NCBI GenBank assembly: GCA_037479115.1
Contig: JBBFLK010000014.1
Coordinates: forward strand, 49,440-82,384
Source: Anaerohalosphaeraceae bacterium
Lineage (GTDB): Bacteria > Planctomycetota > Phycisphaerae > Sedimentisphaerales > Anaerohalosphaeraceae
Direction: 5' to 3'
Length of the DNA: 32,945 nucleotides
The notes under the pieces were generated by a model that was not told the DNA's origin, searched no databases, and saw only the letters and a list, made by a program, of their open reading frames with translations. The translations under genes were made by a program, and so were the position numbers. This document shows positions 14,644 through 21,386 of the stretch, piece after piece (positions within the stretch are counted from its first letter, which is position 1; each line of letters starts with the position of its first letter).

Positions 14644-16170
14644 GTGATTCATTTCAAATGCCCTCATTGCCGAACAGCCCTTCAGATGGAAAGCCACTAT
14701 GCCGGCCAAGCCGCCCTCTGTCCAACCTGCAACGGACAGATTCTCGTGCCGTTCCCGGGGACATCCGCCAAACCAATCATCTGCATCTGCGGACACTGCA
14801 AGGCCTTGTATCAAATCCCCGCGGAACAGGCAGGCCGAGAGGTTTCCTGCCCGACCTGCCGAGAAATCACCCAAATTCCCGCGCAGGAAAATACCGTTTC
14901 TGACAGTCCAATACTTCGCTTTTCCTGCCGCTCGTGCGGACAGGGCTACTGCCTTCCTTCCCGTTACGCCGGCAGAAAATTCACTTGTCCGGCCTGCAGA
15001 CATGCCTGCTTAGTCCCGACTCCCAAGCCCGTCAAAAAAGGCGAGAAAGAATTGATTCTTTTAGAGGAAAAACCCGCTCCAAAAGAAGATACCGACCTTT
15101 TCAGTCCTGAACCACCGGTTCAACAAAAAGAACCGGCCCTGTTTGACAGTCCGCCGAAACCCCAAAAATCCATTCTGCTTCACGCCCTTGCCGCATCCAT
15201 CGGCATCGTCCTGGTCGTTTCCTTAACCATTTGGGTGGTAAGCCTGCTAAAAAAGGACACCGTCAATCTAAAACAGACGACCGACACCCCTTCCGCACAA
15301 AACTATCCGCAGATCGTCGATTTTTCCCGGGCTATTGTCACCCAACTCAATCGAAAATCTGATACTGTAAAGTTGATTTATTTGTTCCCGGACCAGATTC
15401 AAGTGTCAGAACAAGATATAGACTCTCTTCTAAACGCCCTGGATATCGGGCGGTTCTCCTCCCTCGAAACCATCATAGAAAAAGCACGGGTTGAACCCGG
15501 CGCTTCCTATTTTATCACAAAAACAACAGCCGTGTCCGATTCGAACCGAATGCGCATAATCCGGATTGGCCTTGTCGAAATAGAGAACAATGATGAAACT
15601 CTTTCTGTGGAACGATTGGTCTTTGGAATCTCCATTTTCGATGAAAATAGTACACTTTTGGCCTCGGCAGGTCAAAGCGACCAAAATGTATTGCTTTCCC
15701 TGCTCGACGCTACGGTCAGCAAATATGCATTCATTTCCCCGACGATTCAAAAACAGGAACGTTCTTTTTCCAAAATCTCTGAAAGGTATAAAAGGATAAA
15801 AGAAAAATATGCTTGTCCGATTACCATCGTCCTTTTGCTGTTAGGTTTGGCAACGGTTATCTCGATGACAGTCGTTTTTGATAAGGCGGGCGAGCCGGGA
15901 TGGGCCGCTTTCGTACCGATTTACAATACTGTTGTCCTCGCACGCATCGGCGGAAAACCCGAATGGCTCGGCTTTCTCTGCGCTGTCAGCTTCTGGATTC
16001 CCCGTATCGGTTCTCCTGTGCATCTGCTTTTTCTGCTCTATCTTTCCGTCAGTGTCGCCAAGACATTCGGCAAAGGAACCCTTTTCGGATTCGGGCTGGT
16101 TTTCCTGCCGTTTATCTTTTTTCCAATCCTGGCCTTTTCCGAATCGGCTTATCCGCAGAACGATGTCTAA
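14644..16170 (+). CDS. Zinc-ribbon membrane protein with C-terminal DUF5684-like domain
   Basis: A 508-aa protein with three tandem zinc-ribbon-like units in the first 125 residues. The first has C6/C9 and C26/C29; the others repeat the Cx2C pairs with a conserved Y-A-G or Q-A-G-R-E/K element. A charged linker, one transmembrane helix (about 177-199) and an extracytoplasmic region of about 180 residues with no recognised fold follow. The C-terminal block (about 388-500) has four hydrophobic segments and the GEPGWAAFVPIYN signature of DUF5684-like membrane domains. GTG at 14644 is the start, behind a GAGGTGGG site. The ribbons should face the cytoplasm. It stands alone, divergent from glyS, and its function is unknown. 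Confidence 0.75.
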   Translation: MIHFKCPHCRTALQMESHYAGQAALCPTCNGQILVPFPGTSAKPIICICGHCKALYQIPAEQAGREVSCPTCREITQIPAQENTVSDSPILRFSCRSCGQGYCLPSRYAGRKFTCPACRHACLVPTPKPVKKGEKELILLEEKPAPKEDTDLFSPEPPVQQKEPALFDSPPKPQKSILLHALAASIGIVLVVSLTIWVVSLLKKDTVNLKQTTDTPSAQNYPQIVDFSRAIVTQLNRKSDTVKLIYLFPDQIQVSEQDIDSLLNALDIGRFSSLETIIEKARVEPGASYFITKTTAVSDSNRMRIIRIGLVEIENNDETLSVERLVFGISIFDENSTLLASAGQSDQNVLLSLLDATVSKYAFISPTIQKQERSFSKISERYKRIKEKYACPITIVLLLLGLATVISMTVVFDKAGEPGWAAFVPIYNTVVLARIGGKPEWLGFLCAVSFWIPRIGSPVHLLFLLYLSVSVAKTFGKGTLFGFGLVFLPFIFFPILAFSESAYPQNDV

Positions 16171-16247
16171 CTTCTTTTGAAAGCGAATTTTGCGCTCTCG
16201 ACTGTGTTTTTCTTGTTTTTTCTTTGATTCTTGAGTACGCTGAATAC

Positions 16248-16616
16248 GTGTATATAATAATGGCAGAAACAGAATTTCGTGCTTCGCACGGTCTTGTGCT
16301 GGCCGACGGAGGCCGAGAAGACCTTCATTCGCATCTTTGGCGGGTTCGTGCGGCCGTCCAGTGCCCGGTTCTGAATCAGGTTCAGATGGGCATTGATTTT
16401 CACGTTTTGCGGGCCCTGCTGCAGGAGATTGCGGCAGCCCTGGACGACAAGCCGCTTGCGGAACACAAGGCGTTTGCCTCCGTCAACCCAACCGCGGAAA
16501 TGGTAGCCAAATTTGTTTTCGACCGGCTGGCTCCGAAAATCCCTTCGCCCGGCAAACTGGCGTGGGTCGAAATCACGGAAGCCCCGGGCTGTGCGGTCCG
16601 GTACATGCAGGAATAA
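16248..16616 (+). CDS. 6-pyruvoyl-tetrahydropterin synthase/QueD homolog lacking the catalytic Cys
   Basis: A 122-aa T-fold protein of the PTPS/QueD family. Zinc ligands are present as H14 (F-R-A-S-H), H27 and H29 (L-H-S-H). The family segment V-N-P-T-A-E (79-84) and the final W-V-E-I-T-E strand are intact. The catalytic cysteine, normally four residues before the first His of the HGH motif, is R23. The catalytic Asp-His pair reads E72-H73. Normal PTPS or QueD activity is therefore doubtful. GTG at 16248 is preferred because the resulting N-terminus (M-Y-I-I-M-A-E-T-E-F) matches the first beta-strand of the family; ATG at 16260 is the alternative. It lies 69 bp upstream of mcsA on the same strand. 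Confidence 0.78.
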   Translation: MYIIMAETEFRASHGLVLADGGREDLHSHLWRVRAAVQCPVLNQVQMGIDFHVLRALLQEIAAALDDKPLAEHKAFASVNPTAEMVAKFVFDRLAPKIPSPGKLAWVEITEAPGCAVRYMQE

Positions 16617-16685
16617 CCCTTCAGAAGGCCGCCAAAAAGACCGATGAAGATACGAAAAACAGCCGCTTCTTAGAACGGAGAGATT

Positions 16686-17183
16686 ATGCTTTGTCAGAGC
16701 TGCAAAACCCAGACGGCAACGATTCATCTGACGGAGATTACCAACGGACACCGTGTCGAAACACACCTGTGCCAGGCCTGCGCGCAGAAACAGGGGTTGG
16801 CCATTCAAACCCAAATCCCCCTCAATGAGCTTCTTTCAACGCTGCTGAGTGTTCCGCCGGAAGCCGCCGCGGGGACCCCGCCGAGTCTGCAGGAGCAGAA
16901 GGCCTGTCCGAGCTGCGGAATGACCCTCCAGCGGTTCAGTAAAGAAACGCTCCTGGGCTGCCCGCAGGATTACGATGTCTTCGAGAAAAACCTGCTTCCG
17001 CTGATTCTGCGGACGCAAAATGACCGGTCTGAACACTGCGGCAAGGTCCCGGCGGATGCCGGCCGGGTCCAGGAAAAACAGATGCGTCTGGCCCAGCTGC
17101 GGCGCAAACTTGAAGAGGCCGTCCGACGGGAGCAATACGAAACCGCTGCGCGTCTGCGCGATGAAATCCGGAAACTCCAATGA
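16686..17183 (+). CDS. mcsA: McsA-like activator of protein-arginine kinase
   Basis: A 165-aa protein with the McsA layout. An N-terminal zinc finger (C3/C6 with C-Q-A-C about 25 residues later) is followed by a second CPSCG-containing treble-clef unit, the L-L-P-L-I segment and H-C-G-K-V-P, and a C-terminal UVR (UvrB/C-interaction) helix rich in Arg and Glu. In Firmicutes McsA binds and activates the arginine kinase McsB in protein quality control. Here it overlaps mcsB by 4 bp (ATGA), so translation is coupled. A GGAGAG ribosome site precedes the ATG. No ctsR or clpC gene flanks the pair in this window. Confidence 0.9.
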   Translation: MLCQSCKTQTATIHLTEITNGHRVETHLCQACAQKQGLAIQTQIPLNELLSTLLSVPPEAAAGTPPSLQEQKACPSCGMTLQRFSKETLLGCPQDYDVFEKNLLPLILRTQNDRSEHCGKVPADAGRVQEKQMRLAQLRRKLEEAVRREQYETAARLRDEIRKLQ

Positions 17184-18235
17184 ACATACGCGATTTGTCC
17201 AAACAGCCCAGTCCCTGGCTTCAGGAAAGCGGCCCGGCTTCCGATGTAGTCATTTCCTCGCGGATTCGCCTGGCTCGCAACCTGGCCGGCTATGAATTCA
17301 AACCCTGCCTGACTCCCTCTCGGCAGCAGGAAGTGCTGGATACCCTCAAAACCGCCCTGCTGTCGGTCCCTGCCGATGAGCCGCTGTTTTTCTTTAACAT
17401 CGAAGAGGCCTCCGCCCTCGAACGCGAACTGCTGGCGGAACGCTATCTGATCAGTCTGCCGCATGCCCGCGGCGAGGGCCCGCGCGGCGTTGTCATTGCC
17501 CAAAACGAATATTTCTCCGCAATGATTAATGAAGAAGACCATTTGCGGATGCAGGTCTTTGCCTCCGGACAGCAATTGGAAAAATGCTTCGAGCACATCA
17601 GCCGGGTGGACAACCACCTCGAAACAAAGGTCCAATTCGCTTTTCACCCCCGCTACGGCTATCTGACCGCCTGCCCGACCAACCTCGGCACCGGCATCCG
17701 GGTGTCCGTCATGCTGCATCTGCCCGGGCTGAAAATGACCGGCCAGACTGAAAAGTTCTTCAACGCCGCCCGCGACTGCAATCTGGCCGTCCGCGGTCTT
17801 TTCGGAGAGGGCTCGGAAGCCGTCGGCGATTTTTACCAGCTGTCCAACCAGGTCACACTGGGGGTAACCGAACAGGAAATCGTGCAGAACTTCTCCCGCA
17901 ATATCGTGCCGAAAATCGTCGAATATGAACAGGTTGCCCGGCAAAGACTGTTTGAGGACAATCCGGAAGCCGTCGAAGACAAAATCCATCGGTCTTTGGC
18001 CATTCTCCGCAGCGCCCGGCTCATCAGCTCGCAGGAGGCGCTTATCCTTCTGAGCCATGTGCGGCTGGGGATTCATACCGGACGCATCCCGGATATTCCG
18101 ATTTCAAAAATCAACGAATTATTCCTGCACATACAGCCGGCTCATCTGCAGATGCAGGCAGGACGCACCCTCAGTCCGGACCATCGGGATATCCTTCGGG
18201 CCCAAATCATCCGAACAGCCCTTTGCCCAAACTAA
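17180..18235 (+). CDS. mcsB: Protein-arginine kinase
   Basis: A 351-aa McsB of the phosphagen (ATP:guanido) kinase fold, which phosphorylates arginine residues in proteins and marks them for Clp degradation. Visible hallmarks are SSRIRLARNLAGYEF near residue 30 (nucleotide-binding arginines), the central D-N-H-L-E segment, and the catalytic loop with C165-P-T-N-L-G-T-G. The C-terminal phosphoarginine-sensing region is present. The length matches McsB from Firmicutes. It directly follows and overlaps mcsA. Its last bases overlap the stop of the convergent thioredoxin-like gene. Standard McsB pairs with ClpC and CtsR, which are not in this window, so its clients are unknown here. Confidence 0.95.
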   Translation: MNIRDLSKQPSPWLQESGPASDVVISSRIRLARNLAGYEFKPCLTPSRQQEVLDTLKTALLSVPADEPLFFFNIEEASALERELLAERYLISLPHARGEGPRGVVIAQNEYFSAMINEEDHLRMQVFASGQQLEKCFEHISRVDNHLETKVQFAFHPRYGYLTACPTNLGTGIRVSVMLHLPGLKMTGQTEKFFNAARDCNLAVRGLFGEGSEAVGDFYQLSNQVTLGVTEQEIVQNFSRNIVPKIVEYEQVARQRLFEDNPEAVEDKIHRSLAILRSARLISSQEALILLSHVRLGIHTGRIPDIPISKINELFLHIQPAHLQMQAGRTLSPDHRDILRAQIIRTALCPN

Positions 18236-18900
18236 TCTGGTCTTTCCGGAAGCGGAAGCCGACAGACGGCCTCCATCTGCCGGATTGGAATCAGACCCAC
18301 CACCGCCAGTTTCAGCCGACCTTGAGCATCGATAAAGAACAGACAGGGAAATCCATCCGGCAGCGAATACGGCTCCGGCAGATTGTCTATTTTTCCTATT
18401 TGAACATCAAAAGCGGCAAATGACATCTCCTTCGCAAAGGTCTCCATCTTCTCCGAAGACTCCGTCGTCAATACCAGAACGGACGGCTTGTCCCCCTCCA
18501 TCCCTTCCAAGAGATGCAATATCTGGTTAATCTGGAGCCGAAACGGCTGGAACCAGGTTGCCCCGAGAAGAAGCAAACAGTCTCGGCCGCGATAATCCTC
18601 CAGCTGCCTGATTTCCCCATTCGGCAGAAAAAATGATAAACCAGGCAAGAGTCGGCCCTGCCAGTCCGGCAAAACCGGTTCCCAAGTCTTTCGGCTGTTG
18701 ATGACCTCGTCAATCGACTGGTACGGCGGCTGAAACCCTCGCAGATTCTTGCTGATGAGGACTGGCAGCGGCTCATTGCCGTGTTTGGACAGTTTCCGAT
18801 AATAGAGAATCACCATCCCCGCAATCAGAATCAGCAGGACCAAATAAACCGGCAGTCCCTGAATCAGAAAATAGCGCTCTTGCTTTTTCACGCAGACCAT
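18232..18900 (-). CDS. Membrane-anchored thioredoxin-fold protein without CxxC
   Basis: A protein of about 222 aa with one N-terminal transmembrane helix (GLPVYLVLLILIAGMVILYY, near residues 15-35) and an extracytoplasmic TlpA/AhpC-like thioredoxin fold. The pattern L-L-L-L-G-A-T-W is where TlpA proteins have W-C-x-x-C, but this protein reads W-F-Q-P-F. Both redox cysteines are therefore missing, and thiol-disulfide activity is unlikely. A later G-F-P-C-L-F-F-I-D strand corresponds to the cis-Pro region. The start is uncertain: ATG 18900 was chosen, GTG 18918 and GTG 18891 are possible, and a TATAAT overlaps the ATG. The gene converges on mcsB with overlapping stop codons. Its function is unknown. 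Confidence 0.7.
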   Translation of the reverse strand: MVCVKKQERYFLIQGLPVYLVLLILIAGMVILYYRKLSKHGNEPLPVLISKNLRGFQPPYQSIDEVINSRKTWEPVLPDWQGRLLPGLSFFLPNGEIRQLEDYRGRDCLLLLGATWFQPFRLQINQILHLLEGMEGDKPSVLVLTTESSEKMETFAKEMSFAAFDVQIGKIDNLPEPYSLPDGFPCLFFIDAQGRLKLAVVGLIPIRQMEAVCRLPLPERPD

Positions 18901-19022
18901 TATACGGCAAAAAAACACCGGCAGAAATAACTTTTCGCGAATTCCAAATGCTTTCCTAATAACTCGTTAACTCAGAAAGCGTATAAGAAAATAGACAAGA
19001 AAACCTAACCAGTGAGGAACCC

Positions 19023-19211
19023 ATGCGGCCAGCCAATTGTGAACATCTGAATCTGACCGGCGAATCCACAGAAATACTCCTGCTGATTGCCGTCTTCGGA
19101 AATGAATCCGCCCGAAAAGCCGCCGTGAGTGAATTAAAAAAGCGTCGGGCTCTTCATTCCAGCTTCGAAGATGACAATCTGGTCATGACGAATTTGAGCG
19201 GCGTCTGCTGA
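19023..19211 (+). CDS. Small hypothetical protein
   Basis: A 62-aa open frame with an ATG preceded at good distance by GTGAGGAA. The product is soluble and mixed in charge, with a hydrophobic helix (EILLLIAVFG) followed by a basic helix (ARKAAVSELKKRR). I recognise no family. It stands alone in a 490-bp gap between the thioredoxin-like gene and etfB. The ribosome site and a frame without rare features argue for a real gene, but at this length chance is possible. Confidence 0.45.
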   Translation: MRPANCEHLNLTGESTEILLLIAVFGNESARKAAVSELKKRRALHSSFEDDNLVMTNLSGVC

Positions 19212-19310
19212 AGGTCGCTTCCACACTGCACCCGTTGAAGGCGGGCGGAATACTGTCGTTATTAGACCATCTTTGTCCCTTTCTTCCCTCTCTCCCCTCA
19301 ATTTTTTTGA

Positions 19311-19338
19311 TTGACTTGTTCAATCACCCGGCTACACT
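19311..19338 (+). promoter_or_regulatory. Promoter of the etfB cluster
   Basis: TTGACT (19311-19316), a 16-bp spacer and TACACT (19333-19338). The transcript would start near 19345. This places the upstream in-frame TTG at 19311 outside the message and supports translation from GTG 19392. Confidence 0.5.
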
Positions 19339-19391
19339 ATCCTGTCTTTTGGTACGTGAAAAAGAGAACTGTATGCTCAGGGAGACAATCC

Positions 19392-20279
19392 GTGGCGTAT
19401 AATTGCGTAGTGCTTGCAAAACAAGTGCCGGACACCAAACGAATCACCGGCCAGGCGATGAACGAAGACGGCACCGTCAATCGAGCGGCCCTTCCGGCCA
19501 TTTTCAATCCGGAAGACCTCAATGCCCTCGAGATGGCCCTTCAAATTAAGGAACAATACGGCGGAAAAGTCACCGTCATTACGATGGGACTTCCGGCAGC
19601 AGCCGAAATTCTCCGCCAATCCCTCTATCGCGGAGCTGACGACGTTATCCTGATTACAGACAAACGCTGCGCCGCCAGTGATACGCTGGCCACCAGCTAT
19701 ATCCTCAGCTGCGCCGTCCGCAAACTCAACCCGGATATCGTCCTGTGCGGCCGGCAGGCCATCGACGGCGACACCGCTCAGGTTGGGCCTCAGGTAGCAG
19801 AAAAACTGGGAGTTCCCCAGATTACCTACACCGAGCAGATTCTCAGTCTGAACGGAAAAACCATCACCGCCCGCCGGAGCATCGGAAACGGCTGGCAGGA
19901 AGTCCGAACCAAACTGCCGGTCCTGCTGACGGTCGTGGACACCGCCAACGAGCCCAGAATCCCGGCCGCCAAGCGCCTGATGAAATACAAATCCGCACGC
20001 TGCCGTATCGAAATCGAGGCCATGGCCAAGCAGGACCCCTCAATTGATGTTGATGCCGTCTGCAGGCAGCTGGAGCAAAAAGGACTGCTCATCCGTCAGT
20101 GGGACCTCGACATCCTCGGCGCCGACCTGAAGTGGTGCGGACGCGACGGCTCGCCCACCAAAGTCCACCGCATTCAAAGTGTCGTGCTCACCGCCAAGGA
20201 AACCAAATCCGTCGAGCCGACTCAGGAAGCCATTGAGGCGATGATTCACGAACTCATCGTGGACCATACCATCGGATAA
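19392..20279 (+). CDS. etfB: Electron transfer flavoprotein beta subunit
   Basis: A 295-aa EtfB, which with EtfA carries electrons from acyl-CoA dehydrogenases to the respiratory chain. The protein begins A-Y-N-C-V-V-L-A-K-Q-V-P-D, the typical first strand. It contains N-P-E-D-L-N-A-L-E, the G-R-Q-A-I-D-G-D-T-A-Q-V-G-P nucleotide-binding signature and the R-x-A-K-R-L-M-K-Y-K region. GTG 19392 is preferred because AGGGAG lies 9 bp before it and a promoter lies at 19311-19338; an upstream TTG would add 27 residues unlike the family. It is the first gene of etfB-etfA-acyl-CoA dehydrogenase, with 42 bp to etfA. No ferredoxin-like domain is fused. Confidence 0.94.
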   Translation: MAYNCVVLAKQVPDTKRITGQAMNEDGTVNRAALPAIFNPEDLNALEMALQIKEQYGGKVTVITMGLPAAAEILRQSLYRGADDVILITDKRCAASDTLATSYILSCAVRKLNPDIVLCGRQAIDGDTAQVGPQVAEKLGVPQITYTEQILSLNGKTITARRSIGNGWQEVRTKLPVLLTVVDTANEPRIPAAKRLMKYKSARCRIEIEAMAKQDPSIDVDAVCRQLEQKGLLIRQWDLDILGADLKWCGRDGSPTKVHRIQSVVLTAKETKSVEPTQEAIEAMIHELIVDHTIG

Positions 20280-20321
20280 ATTGACGTATCAATCAGATTC
20301 AGCAAACAAGGATAATCAGAG

Positions 20322-21350
20322 ATGATAGAAGTCAACAAACAGGGTGAAGTATGGGTGTTTGCCGAGCAGCATGCCGGCACGCTCGAAGACACCTCCATTG
20401 AACTGCTCAGCAAAGGACGTCAACTGGCCGACCAGCTGAAAGTTCCGCTGGCGGCGGTCCTGCTCGGAGACCGCGTCGAGCCCCTCTGCGTTCGGCTCGG
20501 TCAATACGGCGCCGACAAGGTCTATCTGGCCGAACACCCCCTGCTGAATCATTACCAGACCAGCTCCTATGCCAAGGTTCTGGACGAGCTGATTCACAAA
20601 CACAAACCACAGATTATGCTCTATGGAGCTACGCCGGTCGGACGCGACCTGGCCCCGCGTGTGGCCAGCGCCCTGAAGGCGGGACTGACTGCCGACTGCA
20701 CGGACCTGCAGATTGGACGGCACGAAATCCCCAGCACCGGCAAGGTCTATGAGAACCTGCTCCTGCAGATTCGTCCGGCCTTCGGCGGCAACATTATCGC
20801 CACGATTATCAACTACGACCGCTGGCCGCAGATGGCCACCGTTCGCGAAGGCGTGATGCCCATGCCCGAACCGGACGGACGCCGCAAGGCCCAAATCGTT
20901 CGCGAAAACATCTCTTTGCTGCCGGACGACCTGATGCTGGAGATTCTGGCCGAACACCGCCAGCCCAAAAAGGTCAATCTGAAGGCCTCCCGCATTATCG
21001 TGGCCGGCGGCGCCGGGGTCGGCAGCAAAGAAAACTTCAAACTTATCTGGGACCTGGCCCACTGTCTGGGCGGGGCCCCCGCCGCCACCCGAGCCGCGGT
21101 GGACCTGGGCTTTATCGACCGCGACCATCAGGTCGGACAGACCGGCACTACCGTCCGTCCGGTACTGTACATCGCCGTCGGCATCAGCGGGGCCATTCAG
21201 CACCAGGCCGGAATGAGCGGCAGCCAGAAAATTATTGCGATCAACAATGACCCGGAGGCCCCCATCTTTCAGATCGCCCACTACAAAATTCTCGGCGATT
21301 TGAATCAGGTCGTTCCGATGATGATTAAGGCCATCCGGGAAAAAGTATAA
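20322..21350 (+). CDS. etfA: Electron transfer flavoprotein alpha subunit
   Basis: A 342-aa EtfA. The N-terminal domain (about 1-200) has the adenine-nucleotide-alpha-hydrolase-like fold. The C-terminal FAD-binding domain (about 215-340) shows the expected signatures: V-A-G-G-A-G-V-G, the stretch from V-G-Q-T-G-T-T-V-R-P to G-I-S-G-A-I-Q-H, and I-I-A-I-N-N-D-P-E-A-P-I-F. The partner is EtfB, encoded just upstream, and the electron donor is probably the acyl-CoA dehydrogenase encoded 36 bp downstream. There is no N-terminal 4Fe-4S domain. This does not by itself decide whether the pair is a simple or a bifurcating ETF. Confidence 0.95.
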   Translation: MIEVNKQGEVWVFAEQHAGTLEDTSIELLSKGRQLADQLKVPLAAVLLGDRVEPLCVRLGQYGADKVYLAEHPLLNHYQTSSYAKVLDELIHKHKPQIMLYGATPVGRDLAPRVASALKAGLTADCTDLQIGRHEIPSTGKVYENLLLQIRPAFGGNIIATIINYDRWPQMATVREGVMPMPEPDGRRKAQIVRENISLLPDDLMLEILAEHRQPKKVNLKASRIIVAGGAGVGSKENFKLIWDLAHCLGGAPAATRAAVDLGFIDRDHQVGQTGTTVRPVLYIAVGISGAIQHQAGMSGSQKIIAINNDPEAPIFQIAHYKILGDLNQVVPMMIKAIREKV

Positions 21351-21386
21351 ATTCAAACAACCAACGCCTGTTTTGAGGAAGAACAG

